Assembly: GCA_945836355.1 (NCBI GenBank)
Contig: CAMALD010000011.1
Location: 1-12,394, forward strand
Reading direction: 5' to 3'
Source: an uncultured Lachnospiraceae bacterium
Lineage (GTDB): Bacteria > Bacillota > Clostridia > Lachnospirales > Lachnospiraceae
DNA length: 12,394 nucleotides
Shown: positions 1-5,558 of the stretch, piece by piece
Layout: each line of letters starts with the position of its first letter
How positions within the stretch are numbered: position 1 is the stretch's first letter
Translations under genes and position numbers: made by a program
The notes under the pieces: generated by a model
Seen by the model: the letters and a program-made list of their open reading frames with translations, nothing else
The model's database searches: none
Told to the model about the DNA's origin: nothing

Positions 1-493
1 TGGTGTCTACGATACTGTGTGTGCGACCTGCGTAGAAACCGATGACGGGTGTACCATCCTTTCCCATGCCCACCGGATACTGCGCTTTGTTGCGGTAATA
101 GTACGGCTCATCCATGCCAATGATTTGCTCCAGTCCGGCGTCCTCCAGACCGCCGATGCGCTCCAGACAGTTCTTCACCTTGTCATTCTTATACGCAAGC
201 TGGCGCTCGTAAGCAATATGCTGCAGCTGGCAGCCCCCGCACTGCCTTGCCACCGGGCAGCGCGGAGTGACGCGATCCGGCGACGCAGACACAATTTCTT
301 CCACACGCGCAAAGCCGTAATTTTTCTTTAATTTGAGCACACGGGCGAGGATTACATCCCCCGGCACCGCATCCTTTACAAAAAAGGTAAAGCCATCGCA
401 TTTCCCGATGCCTTCACCGTCATTTCCCATATCATCAATCGTCAGTCGGATTATTTCATTTTTCTTGTATTTACAGTCGGCGTGCTTTTCCAT
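1..493 (-). CDS. 23S rRNA (uracil-5-)-methyltransferase, RlmD/TrmA family (partial, N-terminal 164 aa)
   Basis: SAM-dependent C5-methylation of a uracil in 23S rRNA is the expected role. Only the N-terminal 164 residues are here; the gene runs off the left edge, so the SAM-binding and catalytic Cys region is not visible. Residues about 12-70 form a TRAM-type RNA-binding beta-barrel (DDMGNDGEGIGK, then VKDAVPGDVILARV). Next come Cys79, Cys85 and Cys88 in C-x5-C-x2-C spacing (CPVARQCGGC), the iron-sulfur ligands typical of RumA/RlmD, and then YRNKAQYPVG, a family hallmark. The ATG at 491-493 is preceded by AGAGG about 6 nt away. Firmicutes have several paralogues (RlmCD, RlmD-like, TrmA-like), so I do not assign a site or symbol. 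It lies 168 nt downstream of yhaM, with an A-rich repeat tract in between. Family assignment is firm; the exact target is not. Confidence 0.88.
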   Translation of the reverse strand, partial: MEKHADCKYKKNEIIRLTIDDMGNDGEGIGKCDGFTFFVKDAVPGDVILARVLKLKKNYGFARVEEIVSASPDRVTPRCPVARQCGGCQLQHIAYERQLAYKNDKVKNCLERIGGLEDAGLEQIIGMDEPYYYRNKAQYPVGMGKDGTPVIGFYAGRTHSIVDT

Positions 494-505
494 GACAGAC
501 CTCTT

Positions 506-572
506 TTCTATCCCTTTTTTAATTCTATCTTTTTATCAATTCAATCTTTTAGCAATTTTATCCTTTTATCAA
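506..572. repeat. Four-copy 16-17-bp A/T-rich tandem repeat upstream of the rlmD-like gene
   Basis: Four consecutive degenerate copies sit at 506-522, 523-539, 540-555 and 556-572 (17, 17, 16 and 17 bp). On the minus strand each reads approximately TTGATAAAAGGATAGAA. The block ends immediately before the AGAGG ribosome binding site of the rlmD-like gene, so it lies in that gene's leader or promoter region. I see no clear -10/-35 pair in it. Its function is unknown; candidates are an A-rich upstream element, an operator with repeated sites, or simple slippage-generated sequence. Confidence 0.7.
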
Positions 573-661
573 CTGAAACCCAGAGCGGCAGCAAACGCTT
601 CGCCCCGGGGTTCAGACATGAAGCAAAGAAAGTACAGCAATATTCTGTCTTTTCTTCGACA

Positions 662-1603
662 TCAGACAATGGTTCTCTTTAAATTCGATTCAAACAGCCT
701 CTGATAGCCTACCCACTCCTGCTTTGGGTCCGCCCCCGCAAAAATTTCCTTCATGGTCTCCATCTTTGCGTCCGTGTTGTCTGCCATATTCAGTGCCAGC
801 GCCTCTGCAAGCGCAGGCTTTTTGGGCGAACCATATTCCAGCTCACCGTGATGCGCCAAAATGCAGTGTACCAGTTCAGCCTCGAGCTTCTTTGGAAACC
901 CGCTGATTGCATGGCAGCGCTCGCTCACCTTTGCAGCACCGATATAGATGTGACCAAGCAGATTGCCGTCATCCGTGTAATCGTTCTCCGGAAATGGAGA
1001 AATCTCCTCCAGCTTTCCGATGTCATGAAGCATCGCCGCTGTCAGCAGCAAATCCTTATTGAGAATCGTGTAGGTATCTGCCATAAAAGCGCAGAGCTTT
1101 GCCACGCTGACCGTGTGTTCCAGCAAGCCGCCGATAAATCCATGATGCACTGCCTTCGCAGCCGAATGTCTGGTAAAGCGCTTTGCCAGTTCCTGGTCTT
1201 CTACAAATACAGCCTGAAGCAATGCCTGCAGATGTGGCTCCTTGACCATTGCGATATAGCCGGTCAGTTCCTTATACATTTCATCAATGCTGCGGGTGGT
1301 CATCGGCATATAGTCTGCCGGGTCATATTCGCCCTCCTGGCATTTCCGCACACGCTTTATGTTTAGCTGCAATGCTCCCTGAAAGCTGGTAACCTGCCCT
1401 TCAATAAAGATGTAATCCATGGTCTCAAAATGCTCAATCCCCTGACCAAGCTCCCACACCTTTCCGTCAAAGGTTCCTGTCTTGTCCTGCAGAGTAATCG
1501 AATAATAGCTCTTTCCGGTCTTGGTTTTTAAGGTCTGCAGCTGTTTGCAAAGATACGCCTCCTTGACCATTTCACCTTCGCGCAGTTCTGCCAGATATCT
1601 CAT
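662..1603 (-). CDS. yhaM: 3'-5' exoribonuclease YhaM (OB-fold plus HD domain)
   Basis: YhaM is a cytoplasmic metal-dependent 3'-5' exoribonuclease of Firmicutes that trims single-stranded RNA ends. At 313 residues this matches the family's usual length (about 314 in Bacillus). Residues about 10-90 form an OB-fold nucleic-acid-binding domain (YYSITLQDKTGTFDGKVW). Residues about 145-290 are an HD phosphohydrolase domain: HHGF (His153/154), LLEHT (His163), the defining LHDIGK (His193, Asp194), a GHIYIG segment, AHHGELE (His251/252) and MADNTDAK (Asp275). The ATG at 1603 has a GGGGGAG ribosome binding site about 7 nt upstream. The gene follows the HtrA-like gene by about 160 nt, filled largely by a degenerate repeat and an A-run, so it may be transcribed from its own promoter or by read-through. 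Confidence 0.93.
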   Translation of the reverse strand: MRYLAELREGEMVKEAYLCKQLQTLKTKTGKSYYSITLQDKTGTFDGKVWELGQGIEHFETMDYIFIEGQVTSFQGALQLNIKRVRKCQEGEYDPADYMPMTTRSIDEMYKELTGYIAMVKEPHLQALLQAVFVEDQELAKRFTRHSAAKAVHHGFIGGLLEHTVSVAKLCAFMADTYTILNKDLLLTAAMLHDIGKLEEISPFPENDYTDDGNLLGHIYIGAAKVSERCHAISGFPKKLEAELVHCILAHHGELEYGSPKKPALAEALALNMADNTDAKMETMKEIFAGADPKQEWVGYQRLFESNLKRTIV

Positions 1604-1660
1604 TTCATTCTCCCCCTATGCTTCTTGTGTCAAATTTATTTTTTTTTTTACATATCCATC

Positions 1661-1802
1661 ATTGTCAGCTCCACCTGTTCCAACCGGCGCTCTGTAAGTG
1701 TCACACCAGCCGGACTGCTTCAATCAGCACTCTGCCGGCATCACACCTGTTCAGCCGCCCTTATCAGCGCTCTGTCAGTGTCACATTCAGCTCGACCTGC
1801 AT
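1661..1802. repeat. Degenerate tandem repeat (40-bp period) duplicating the 3' end of the HtrA-like gene
   Basis: The last 13 codons of the HtrA-like gene (up to 1764) are echoed downstream. A 20-bp core starting with GCGCTCTG on the plus strand occurs at 1767, 1727 and 1687, an exact 40-bp period, and a further partial copy (CAGCTCCACCTG) lies near 1667. The copies at 1687 and 1767 match at 18 of 20 positions by eye; the middle copy is more diverged. The first copy encodes the protein's end, and the other two follow the stop codon. Because 40 is not a multiple of 3, the duplicated copies are out of frame. No T-tract follows them, so this is not a simple terminator. Confidence 0.7.
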
Positions 1803-3119
1803 CGGATTCATGCGCACTGTGCGCTGTACGAACACACTCACCTCGTCACCGCTTTGATGCATATTCAGCATTGTATTCAGACCATTATATGAATATACAT
1901 TCAGATTGTCAAATTTCAGAATGATATCACCGGTCTTGATGCCCGCCTCAAACGCCGGGGAATCCGTCAACACTTCCGTGACATAGATACCGCTGAACAG
2001 TCCCTGTTCTGTGAGAACCGACATCGGAATATCTTCTCCACGCACTCCTAAGTAGATTTTCTCTTCACCGGATGCCAGCTTGGCAATACTGCCCTTCAGC
2101 CTGGTAATCCCCATTGCGGTGCAGATATGTTCATCATATTCGCTCCTTACGGTACGTGTGATGATACCGATAATCTCGCCGGACAAATTGACAATCACAC
2201 CGTCGCCCTCTTCTCCGTTTGATGTACTGGTATTAAAAAGTTCCACACTGTTATCGGTAATATAATATACACTTCCCCTGCTGGTAACAGTACCAAATTC
2301 TACGGAGCCGATGTATCCGTTTGGATTTCCAAGTGCCAGAATCGGTGTGCCGACATGCAATGAGGACGATTCACCGAATACTGCTACCTGTATCTCGTTT
2401 ACAAACTGTTTAGATAGCTCCTTAAGCGTCAGGCGCACTACCGCCAGATTATAGTCTTTATCATAATTCCACAGATCAGCACTATAGCTTTCCCTGCCAT
2501 TGCTCACTTCAATCCGGCTCGCATTCTGCAGGCGGTCAAGACTGGCAAGAATCAAAATGTGCTCTTCGGTTTTCTCTATTACAATACCGGTCGTTTTGCT
2601 CTCTGTCTCGTAGGTATCCTCCAGCCAGTCTATGCCGTTCTCATACACATGCACTGTCACCAGAGCACGCTGCACCTCGCTTGCCAGTTTCTGCATCCGG
2701 GCAAATGCCAGCACATAGTTCTCCAGAGCCGCTTCCTCCGGAGATGACAGATTTTCCTCCTGACCGGTCGGCATCGGCGTAATATTCTCTGAGTCACCTT
2801 CTGCCTCCGGTGTAGGTGATGTTGTGATAACCGGCTCCGGAGTAGGCGTTGGAACAGGCGTTGGTGTCGGGCGATGGGTAGGCGTAGGCATCGGCGTAGG
2901 CGTCATTTCCTCCGCAGACCCGTTCAGCCCCAGTATCTTTTTCACAGGTTCATCCGCAAGCAGAAAAACAAATCGTTCCACGAGACCGAATACCACGGCA
3001 AGAAAAACCGCAAACACTGTCAGCAGAATGCCCTTGCGTATTTTGTTTTTTCTTCTCGTCACTATTTTTTCTTTCATAAACTGATAATCCGTATTTTCCG
3101 TCTGCTTCTTATTCTCCAT
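1764..3119 (-). CDS. Membrane-anchored HtrA-like (S1C-type) PDZ protein, probable pseudoprotease
   Basis: The protein has 451 residues. A short basic cytoplasmic N-terminus is followed by one membrane segment (about 29-55), an extracytoplasmic Pro/Thr-rich linker (about 72-118), a trypsin-like HtrA domain (about 145-345) and a C-terminal PDZ domain (about 355-450; YLGVRGEDIP, DSPAFEAGIKTGDIIL). The fold is recognisable from NLAVVRL, VGTPILALGNPNGY, FGTVTSRG and VNLSGEIIGI. The triad does not survive alignment: the His of YILTNNHV falls at Ser193, the Asp of DLAVLK at Asn224, and the Ser of GNSGGPL at Gly305 (segment GEEGDGVI, which has no Ser). Proteolysis is therefore unlikely; peptide binding or signalling at the membrane is inferred. 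Start: the reading frame is open to a GTG at 3170 with no ribosome site. GGGAGG at 3131-3136 is 2 nt from an ATG at 3128 and 11 nt from the ATG at 3119; I prefer 3119. It follows the two-component genes. Confidence 0.85.
   Translation of the reverse strand: MENKKQTENTDYQFMKEKIVTRRKNKIRKGILLTVFAVFLAVVFGLVERFVFLLADEPVKKILGLNGSAEEMTPTPMPTPTHRPTPTPVPTPTPEPVITTSPTPEAEGDSENITPMPTGQEENLSSPEEAALENYVLAFARMQKLASEVQRALVTVHVYENGIDWLEDTYETESKTTGIVIEKTEEHILILASLDRLQNASRIEVSNGRESYSADLWNYDKDYNLAVVRLTLKELSKQFVNEIQVAVFGESSSLHVGTPILALGNPNGYIGSVEFGTVTSRGSVYYITDNSVELFNTSTSNGEEGDGVIVNLSGEIIGIITRTVRSEYDEHICTAMGITRLKGSIAKLASGEEKIYLGVRGEDIPMSVLTEQGLFSGIYVTEVLTDSPAFEAGIKTGDIILKFDNLNVYSYNGLNTMLNMHQSGDEVSVFVQRTVRMNPMQVELNVTLTER
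2841..2904. repeat. Low-complexity Pro/Thr-codon repeat in the HtrA-like linker
   Basis: A short-period GGCGTA/GGCGTT-like repeat on the plus strand encodes the PTPTP-type linker (about residues 72-98) between the membrane anchor and the HtrA-like domain. Such linkers span the cell wall in Gram-positive surface proteins. Copy number is expected to vary between strains. Confidence 0.75.
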
Positions 3120-3130
3120 GCAGGGCATTT

Positions 3131-3136
3131 CCTCCC
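3131..3136 (-). promoter_or_regulatory. Ribosome binding site of the HtrA-like gene
   Basis: GGGAGG on the minus strand is the only strong Shine-Dalgarno sequence near the 5' end of this reading frame. It lies 11 nt before the ATG at 3119 and only 2 nt before the ATG at 3128. It argues against the GTG at 3170, which has no comparable site. The 3119 start is favoured, with long but usable spacing. Confidence 0.6.
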
Positions 3137-3195
3137 GTTTATTTGATCGTATAAACGCTTTTTTTGACACATAAACGACTTCACTGTACTATATT

Positions 3196-3224
3196 ATCAT
3201 ACACTTATGAACGAATCATGAAAA
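3196..3224 (-). promoter_or_regulatory. Putative sigma-A promoter for the HtrA-like gene
   Basis: On the minus strand TTTTCA (3224-3219) and TATGAT (3201-3196) are separated by 17 bp. The -10 matches consensus at 5 of 6 positions and the -35 at 4 of 6. The region between the kinase stop (3272) and the HtrA-like start is AT-rich and otherwise non-coding. Initiation near 3189 would give a leader of about 70 nt and would place the GTG at 3170 very near the 5' end, again favouring the 3119 start. Other -10-like words nearby (TAATAT, TATAGT) make the exact call uncertain. Confidence 0.45.
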
Positions 3225-3271
3225 ATTTGTTAATATAAGTACTATCCCCGACGGGCTTAGTAATTTCTTTG

Positions 3272-4705
3272 CTAAAAAACAGCCTTTTGAAGGGTAAACG
3301 TAAACTCTGCCCCGGCGCCCTCCGTGCTGACCACGGTGATATTCTCCTTGTGCGCCTGTATAATCTCCTTGGCAATCGACAAGCCGAGACCGGTTCCCTT
3401 CTTATCCTTTCCGCGCGAGAGATCTGACTTATAAAAACGATCCCAGATTCTGTTGATGCTGTCCTTCGGAATACCGATGCCATGATCCTTTACCGACACA
3501 AATACCTTGCTCCCCTTTTCTTCGGTTTTTATATCAATGGTCGAATCCGCATTGCTGAATTTGATTGCATTGTCAATCAGATTATACAATACCTGCTGTA
3601 TCTTTCCCATATCCGCATCCACAAAGGATTCCTCGGCGCTGAACACCAGACTCAGGGTGATTTTCTTTTTCGTGCAGATGCCCTCGAAGGTCAGGGCAGT
3701 CTTTCGGATGACCTCATTGATATCAAAGCTGACAATATCCAGAATCACACCTGTATTCTCAAAGCTGTTGAGCGTCAGAAGATTCGTTGTCAGCTTCGTC
3801 AGCCTCTCCGTTTCAAACAGAATAATGTCCAGATATTTTTTCTGCATTTCCGGCGGAATCGTGCCGTCCGCTATCGCTTCCGCGTAGCCCTTGATGGATG
3901 TCAGCGGCGAACGGAAATCGTGTGAAATATTGCTGATAAACTTTTTCTGGGCTTCATCCACACCATGGAACTGGTCCGCCATGAATTTGATAGCCTCCGC
4001 AAGCTCCCGGTAATCATCGTGGGAATGCAGCTTCATCGGCACATTGAAATGCCCGCGGGCATATTCCTTCGTCACCTTGGTCATGCGTCGTACCGGCTCA
4101 ATGGTAATCCAGTAAATTGCTGTAAAAATCCCCAAAAGCACCAGCTGGAAAATCAGATAGCAGATGTTGACAATGTCCAGATACTGGTTTCCTACCTTCC
4201 GAATTTCCTGCATCGGCAGAAATACAAAGACATACCCGCGCAGACGGTAGGTCGTATAAATCGGATGCGCTGCCACAAGCATCTCATCCTGCATAAGCTT
4301 TTGGAATGTAACATCGGACAGATACCCGTTCTCCAAAAGACGATCCAGAAAATTTGGAGTTACATAATCGACATTCGTTCCCTTCGCAGCCGAGGTAGCT
4401 TCCGAATCTACGAGCACAAGCCCGCTCGTATTGATGATCCAGATTCTTGTGCCCAGCAAACGATCCACGCTGCGAAGCTGCACCATCATGTCACTAAGCT
4501 TTGTCGCGTCCCTGTAATACGGTGTGACATATTCCTCCGCAATCATCTGAGCTTCCTCTGAAAGCATATCCACCTTTTCCTGCAAAATTCGCTGGTTGAG
4601 CCTTTTGGCGCCAAAATAATTCAACAGTACAAACATGGTAATCGATGCAATCAGATAACATGCTATTAACTTGAACAAAGCTCTATGTTTCAATGGTTCC
4701 CTCAT
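3272..4705 (-). CDS. Sensor histidine kinase (HAMP, HisKA, HATPase_c)
   Basis: A membrane sensor kinase of 477 residues, the partner of the response regulator encoded immediately upstream (27-bp gap). TM1 is about residues 11-31 and TM2 about 178-202; the intervening roughly 145-residue extracytoplasmic sensor resembles a Cache/PAS-like domain (WIINTSGLVLVDSEA) but its ligand is unknown. HAMP spans about 203-249. The H-box has phospho-acceptor His262 (ISHDFRSPLTSIKGYAEAI). The ATP-binding lid has an N-box (Asn375/Asn379 in YNLIDNAIKF), a G1 box (DHGIGIP, Asp407), an F-box (WDRFYKSD) and a G2 box (GTGLGLSIAK, 437-446). All catalytic motifs are intact. The ATG at 4705 has only a weak ribosome site, which suggests translational coupling to the regulator. 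The adjacency to an HtrA-like gene recalls CssS, but the sensor domain does not let me assign that name. Confidence 0.93.
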   Translation of the reverse strand: MREPLKHRALFKLIACYLIASITMFVLLNYFGAKRLNQRILQEKVDMLSEEAQMIAEEYVTPYYRDATKLSDMMVQLRSVDRLLGTRIWIINTSGLVLVDSEATSAAKGTNVDYVTPNFLDRLLENGYLSDVTFQKLMQDEMLVAAHPIYTTYRLRGYVFVFLPMQEIRKVGNQYLDIVNICYLIFQLVLLGIFTAIYWITIEPVRRMTKVTKEYARGHFNVPMKLHSHDDYRELAEAIKFMADQFHGVDEAQKKFISNISHDFRSPLTSIKGYAEAIADGTIPPEMQKKYLDIILFETERLTKLTTNLLTLNSFENTGVILDIVSFDINEVIRKTALTFEGICTKKKITLSLVFSAEESFVDADMGKIQQVLYNLIDNAIKFSNADSTIDIKTEEKGSKVFVSVKDHGIGIPKDSINRIWDRFYKSDLSRGKDKKGTGLGLSIAKEIIQAHKENITVVSTEGAGAEFTFTLQKAVF

Positions 4706-4731
4706 TTCCGCGTACAGGCAATTTTTCTTTT

Positions 4732-5490
4732 CTATTTTCTCCCTGCACGGCTGACCAGCGGTTTGACCTTGGTCTCGAATTTATATCCGATGCCCCAGAC
4801 GGTAGCAAGCTTCCACAACTCATGATCCTTAATTTTCTCACGCAGCCGCTTGATATGCACGTCCACTGTTCTGGAATCTCCGATGTACTCATACCCCCAG
4901 ATATGGTCTAACAGCTGCTCTCTGGTAAACACCTGATTCGGATGCGCCGCCAGGAAATAGAAAAGCTCCAGCTCCTTCGGCGGCATCTCCACATTCTGTT
5001 CCAGATAAGTAACCGCATAATTGCTCAGATTGACGATCAGGTCCGGATACGAAACATATTCGCCGTTCGGCTCCTGTACGTTCTCCGTCCTGCCCGGGTT
5101 CCCGCCCCCTGCCTGCTCCGGGTTGAATCTGCGCAGCACTGCCTTTACCCGCGCCACGAGCTCCTTTGAATCAAACGGTTTCATCATGTAATCATCGGCA
5201 CCGAGCTCCAGTCCGAGCACCTTGTCAAACACCTCACCCTTTGCCGAAAGCATGATAATCGGCACCCTGGATACCCTGCGCACCTCACGGCACACCTCAT
5301 AACCATCCATGCCCGGAAGCATCAGATCCAGCAGAAGCATATCCGGCTGATATTCCCGGAACTGTACCATAGCCTCCTCGCCGTCATATACAATCCTTGT
5401 ATCGAAACACTCTTTGTTTAAATACAGAGAAATCAGTTCCGCAATGTTTTCGTCATCATCAATGATTAATATTTTTTGTTTTTCCGCCAT
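4732..5490 (-). CDS. OmpR/PhoB-family response regulator
   Basis: A cytoplasmic DNA-binding response regulator of 252 residues. The receiver domain (about 5-120) has the acidic pocket Asp11-13 (IIDDDE), phospho-acceptor Asp55 (LLLDLMLPG), Ser82 (IIMLSAKG) and Lys104 (MMKPF). A Gly/Pro/Asn-rich linker (about 124-145) leads to a winged-helix effector domain (about 146-240; PPKELELFYFLAAHPNQVFTR, then DSRTVDVHIKRLREKI and VWGIGYKFE). The frame is open to an ATG at 5553, but AGAGGA at 5496-5501 lies 5 nt before the ATG at 5490, and the receiver begins there, so 5490 is chosen. It follows mutS2 by 68 nt and probably shares its transcript. The kinase gene follows after 27 bp. Confidence 0.94.
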   Translation of the reverse strand: MAEKQKILIIDDDENIAELISLYLNKECFDTRIVYDGEEAMVQFREYQPDMLLLDLMLPGMDGYEVCREVRRVSRVPIIMLSAKGEVFDKVLGLELGADDYMMKPFDSKELVARVKAVLRRFNPEQAGGGNPGRTENVQEPNGEYVSYPDLIVNLSNYAVTYLEQNVEMPPKELELFYFLAAHPNQVFTREQLLDHIWGYEYIGDSRTVDVHIKRLREKIKDHELWKLATVWGIGYKFETKVKPLVSRAGRK

Positions 5491-5495
5491 AGTCT

Positions 5496-5501
5496 TCCTC
5501 T
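5496..5501 (-). promoter_or_regulatory. Ribosome binding site fixing the response regulator start
   Basis: AGAGGA on the minus strand lies 5 nt before the ATG at 5490. It rules in the 252-residue product over a version extended by 21 residues to 5553, whose extra sequence (charged, Ala/Gly-rich) does not belong to the receiver fold. Confidence 0.8.
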
Positions 5502-5558
5502 TTTCTCCGGCAGGCCCTTCCCCGCGGGCTGCGTTCTCTGCTCTGCATTTCACAAATG

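Noticed and set aside
189..401. Cys-rich 70-codon minus-strand frame near the left edge
   Set aside because: It is an out-of-frame shadow of the rlmD-like gene, whose in-frame translation carries the TRAM domain and Fe-S cysteines.
573..620. GC-rich imperfect inverted repeat (GAAACCC...GGGGTTC) downstream of yhaM, considered as a terminator
   Set aside because: The inner pairing is irregular and no clean T-tract follows immediately on the minus strand.
1637..1650. Run of T on the plus strand, considered as a terminator T-tract
   Set aside because: All genes here are on the minus strand, where this is an A-run upstream of yhaM; it cannot serve as a T-tract for them. It may be part of an A-rich leader.
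1684..1713. CCGGC...GCCGG inverted repeat between the HtrA-like gene and yhaM
   Set aside because: The stem is only 5 bp with a 20-nt loop and no T-run on the transcribed strand. The sequence is better explained by the 40-bp tandem repeats.
3482..4561. Several plus-strand frames (up to 198 codons) opposite the histidine kinase gene
   Set aside because: All are antisense to a kinase with intact motifs in every box; their translations are Cys/His/Arg-rich and typical of antisense frames.
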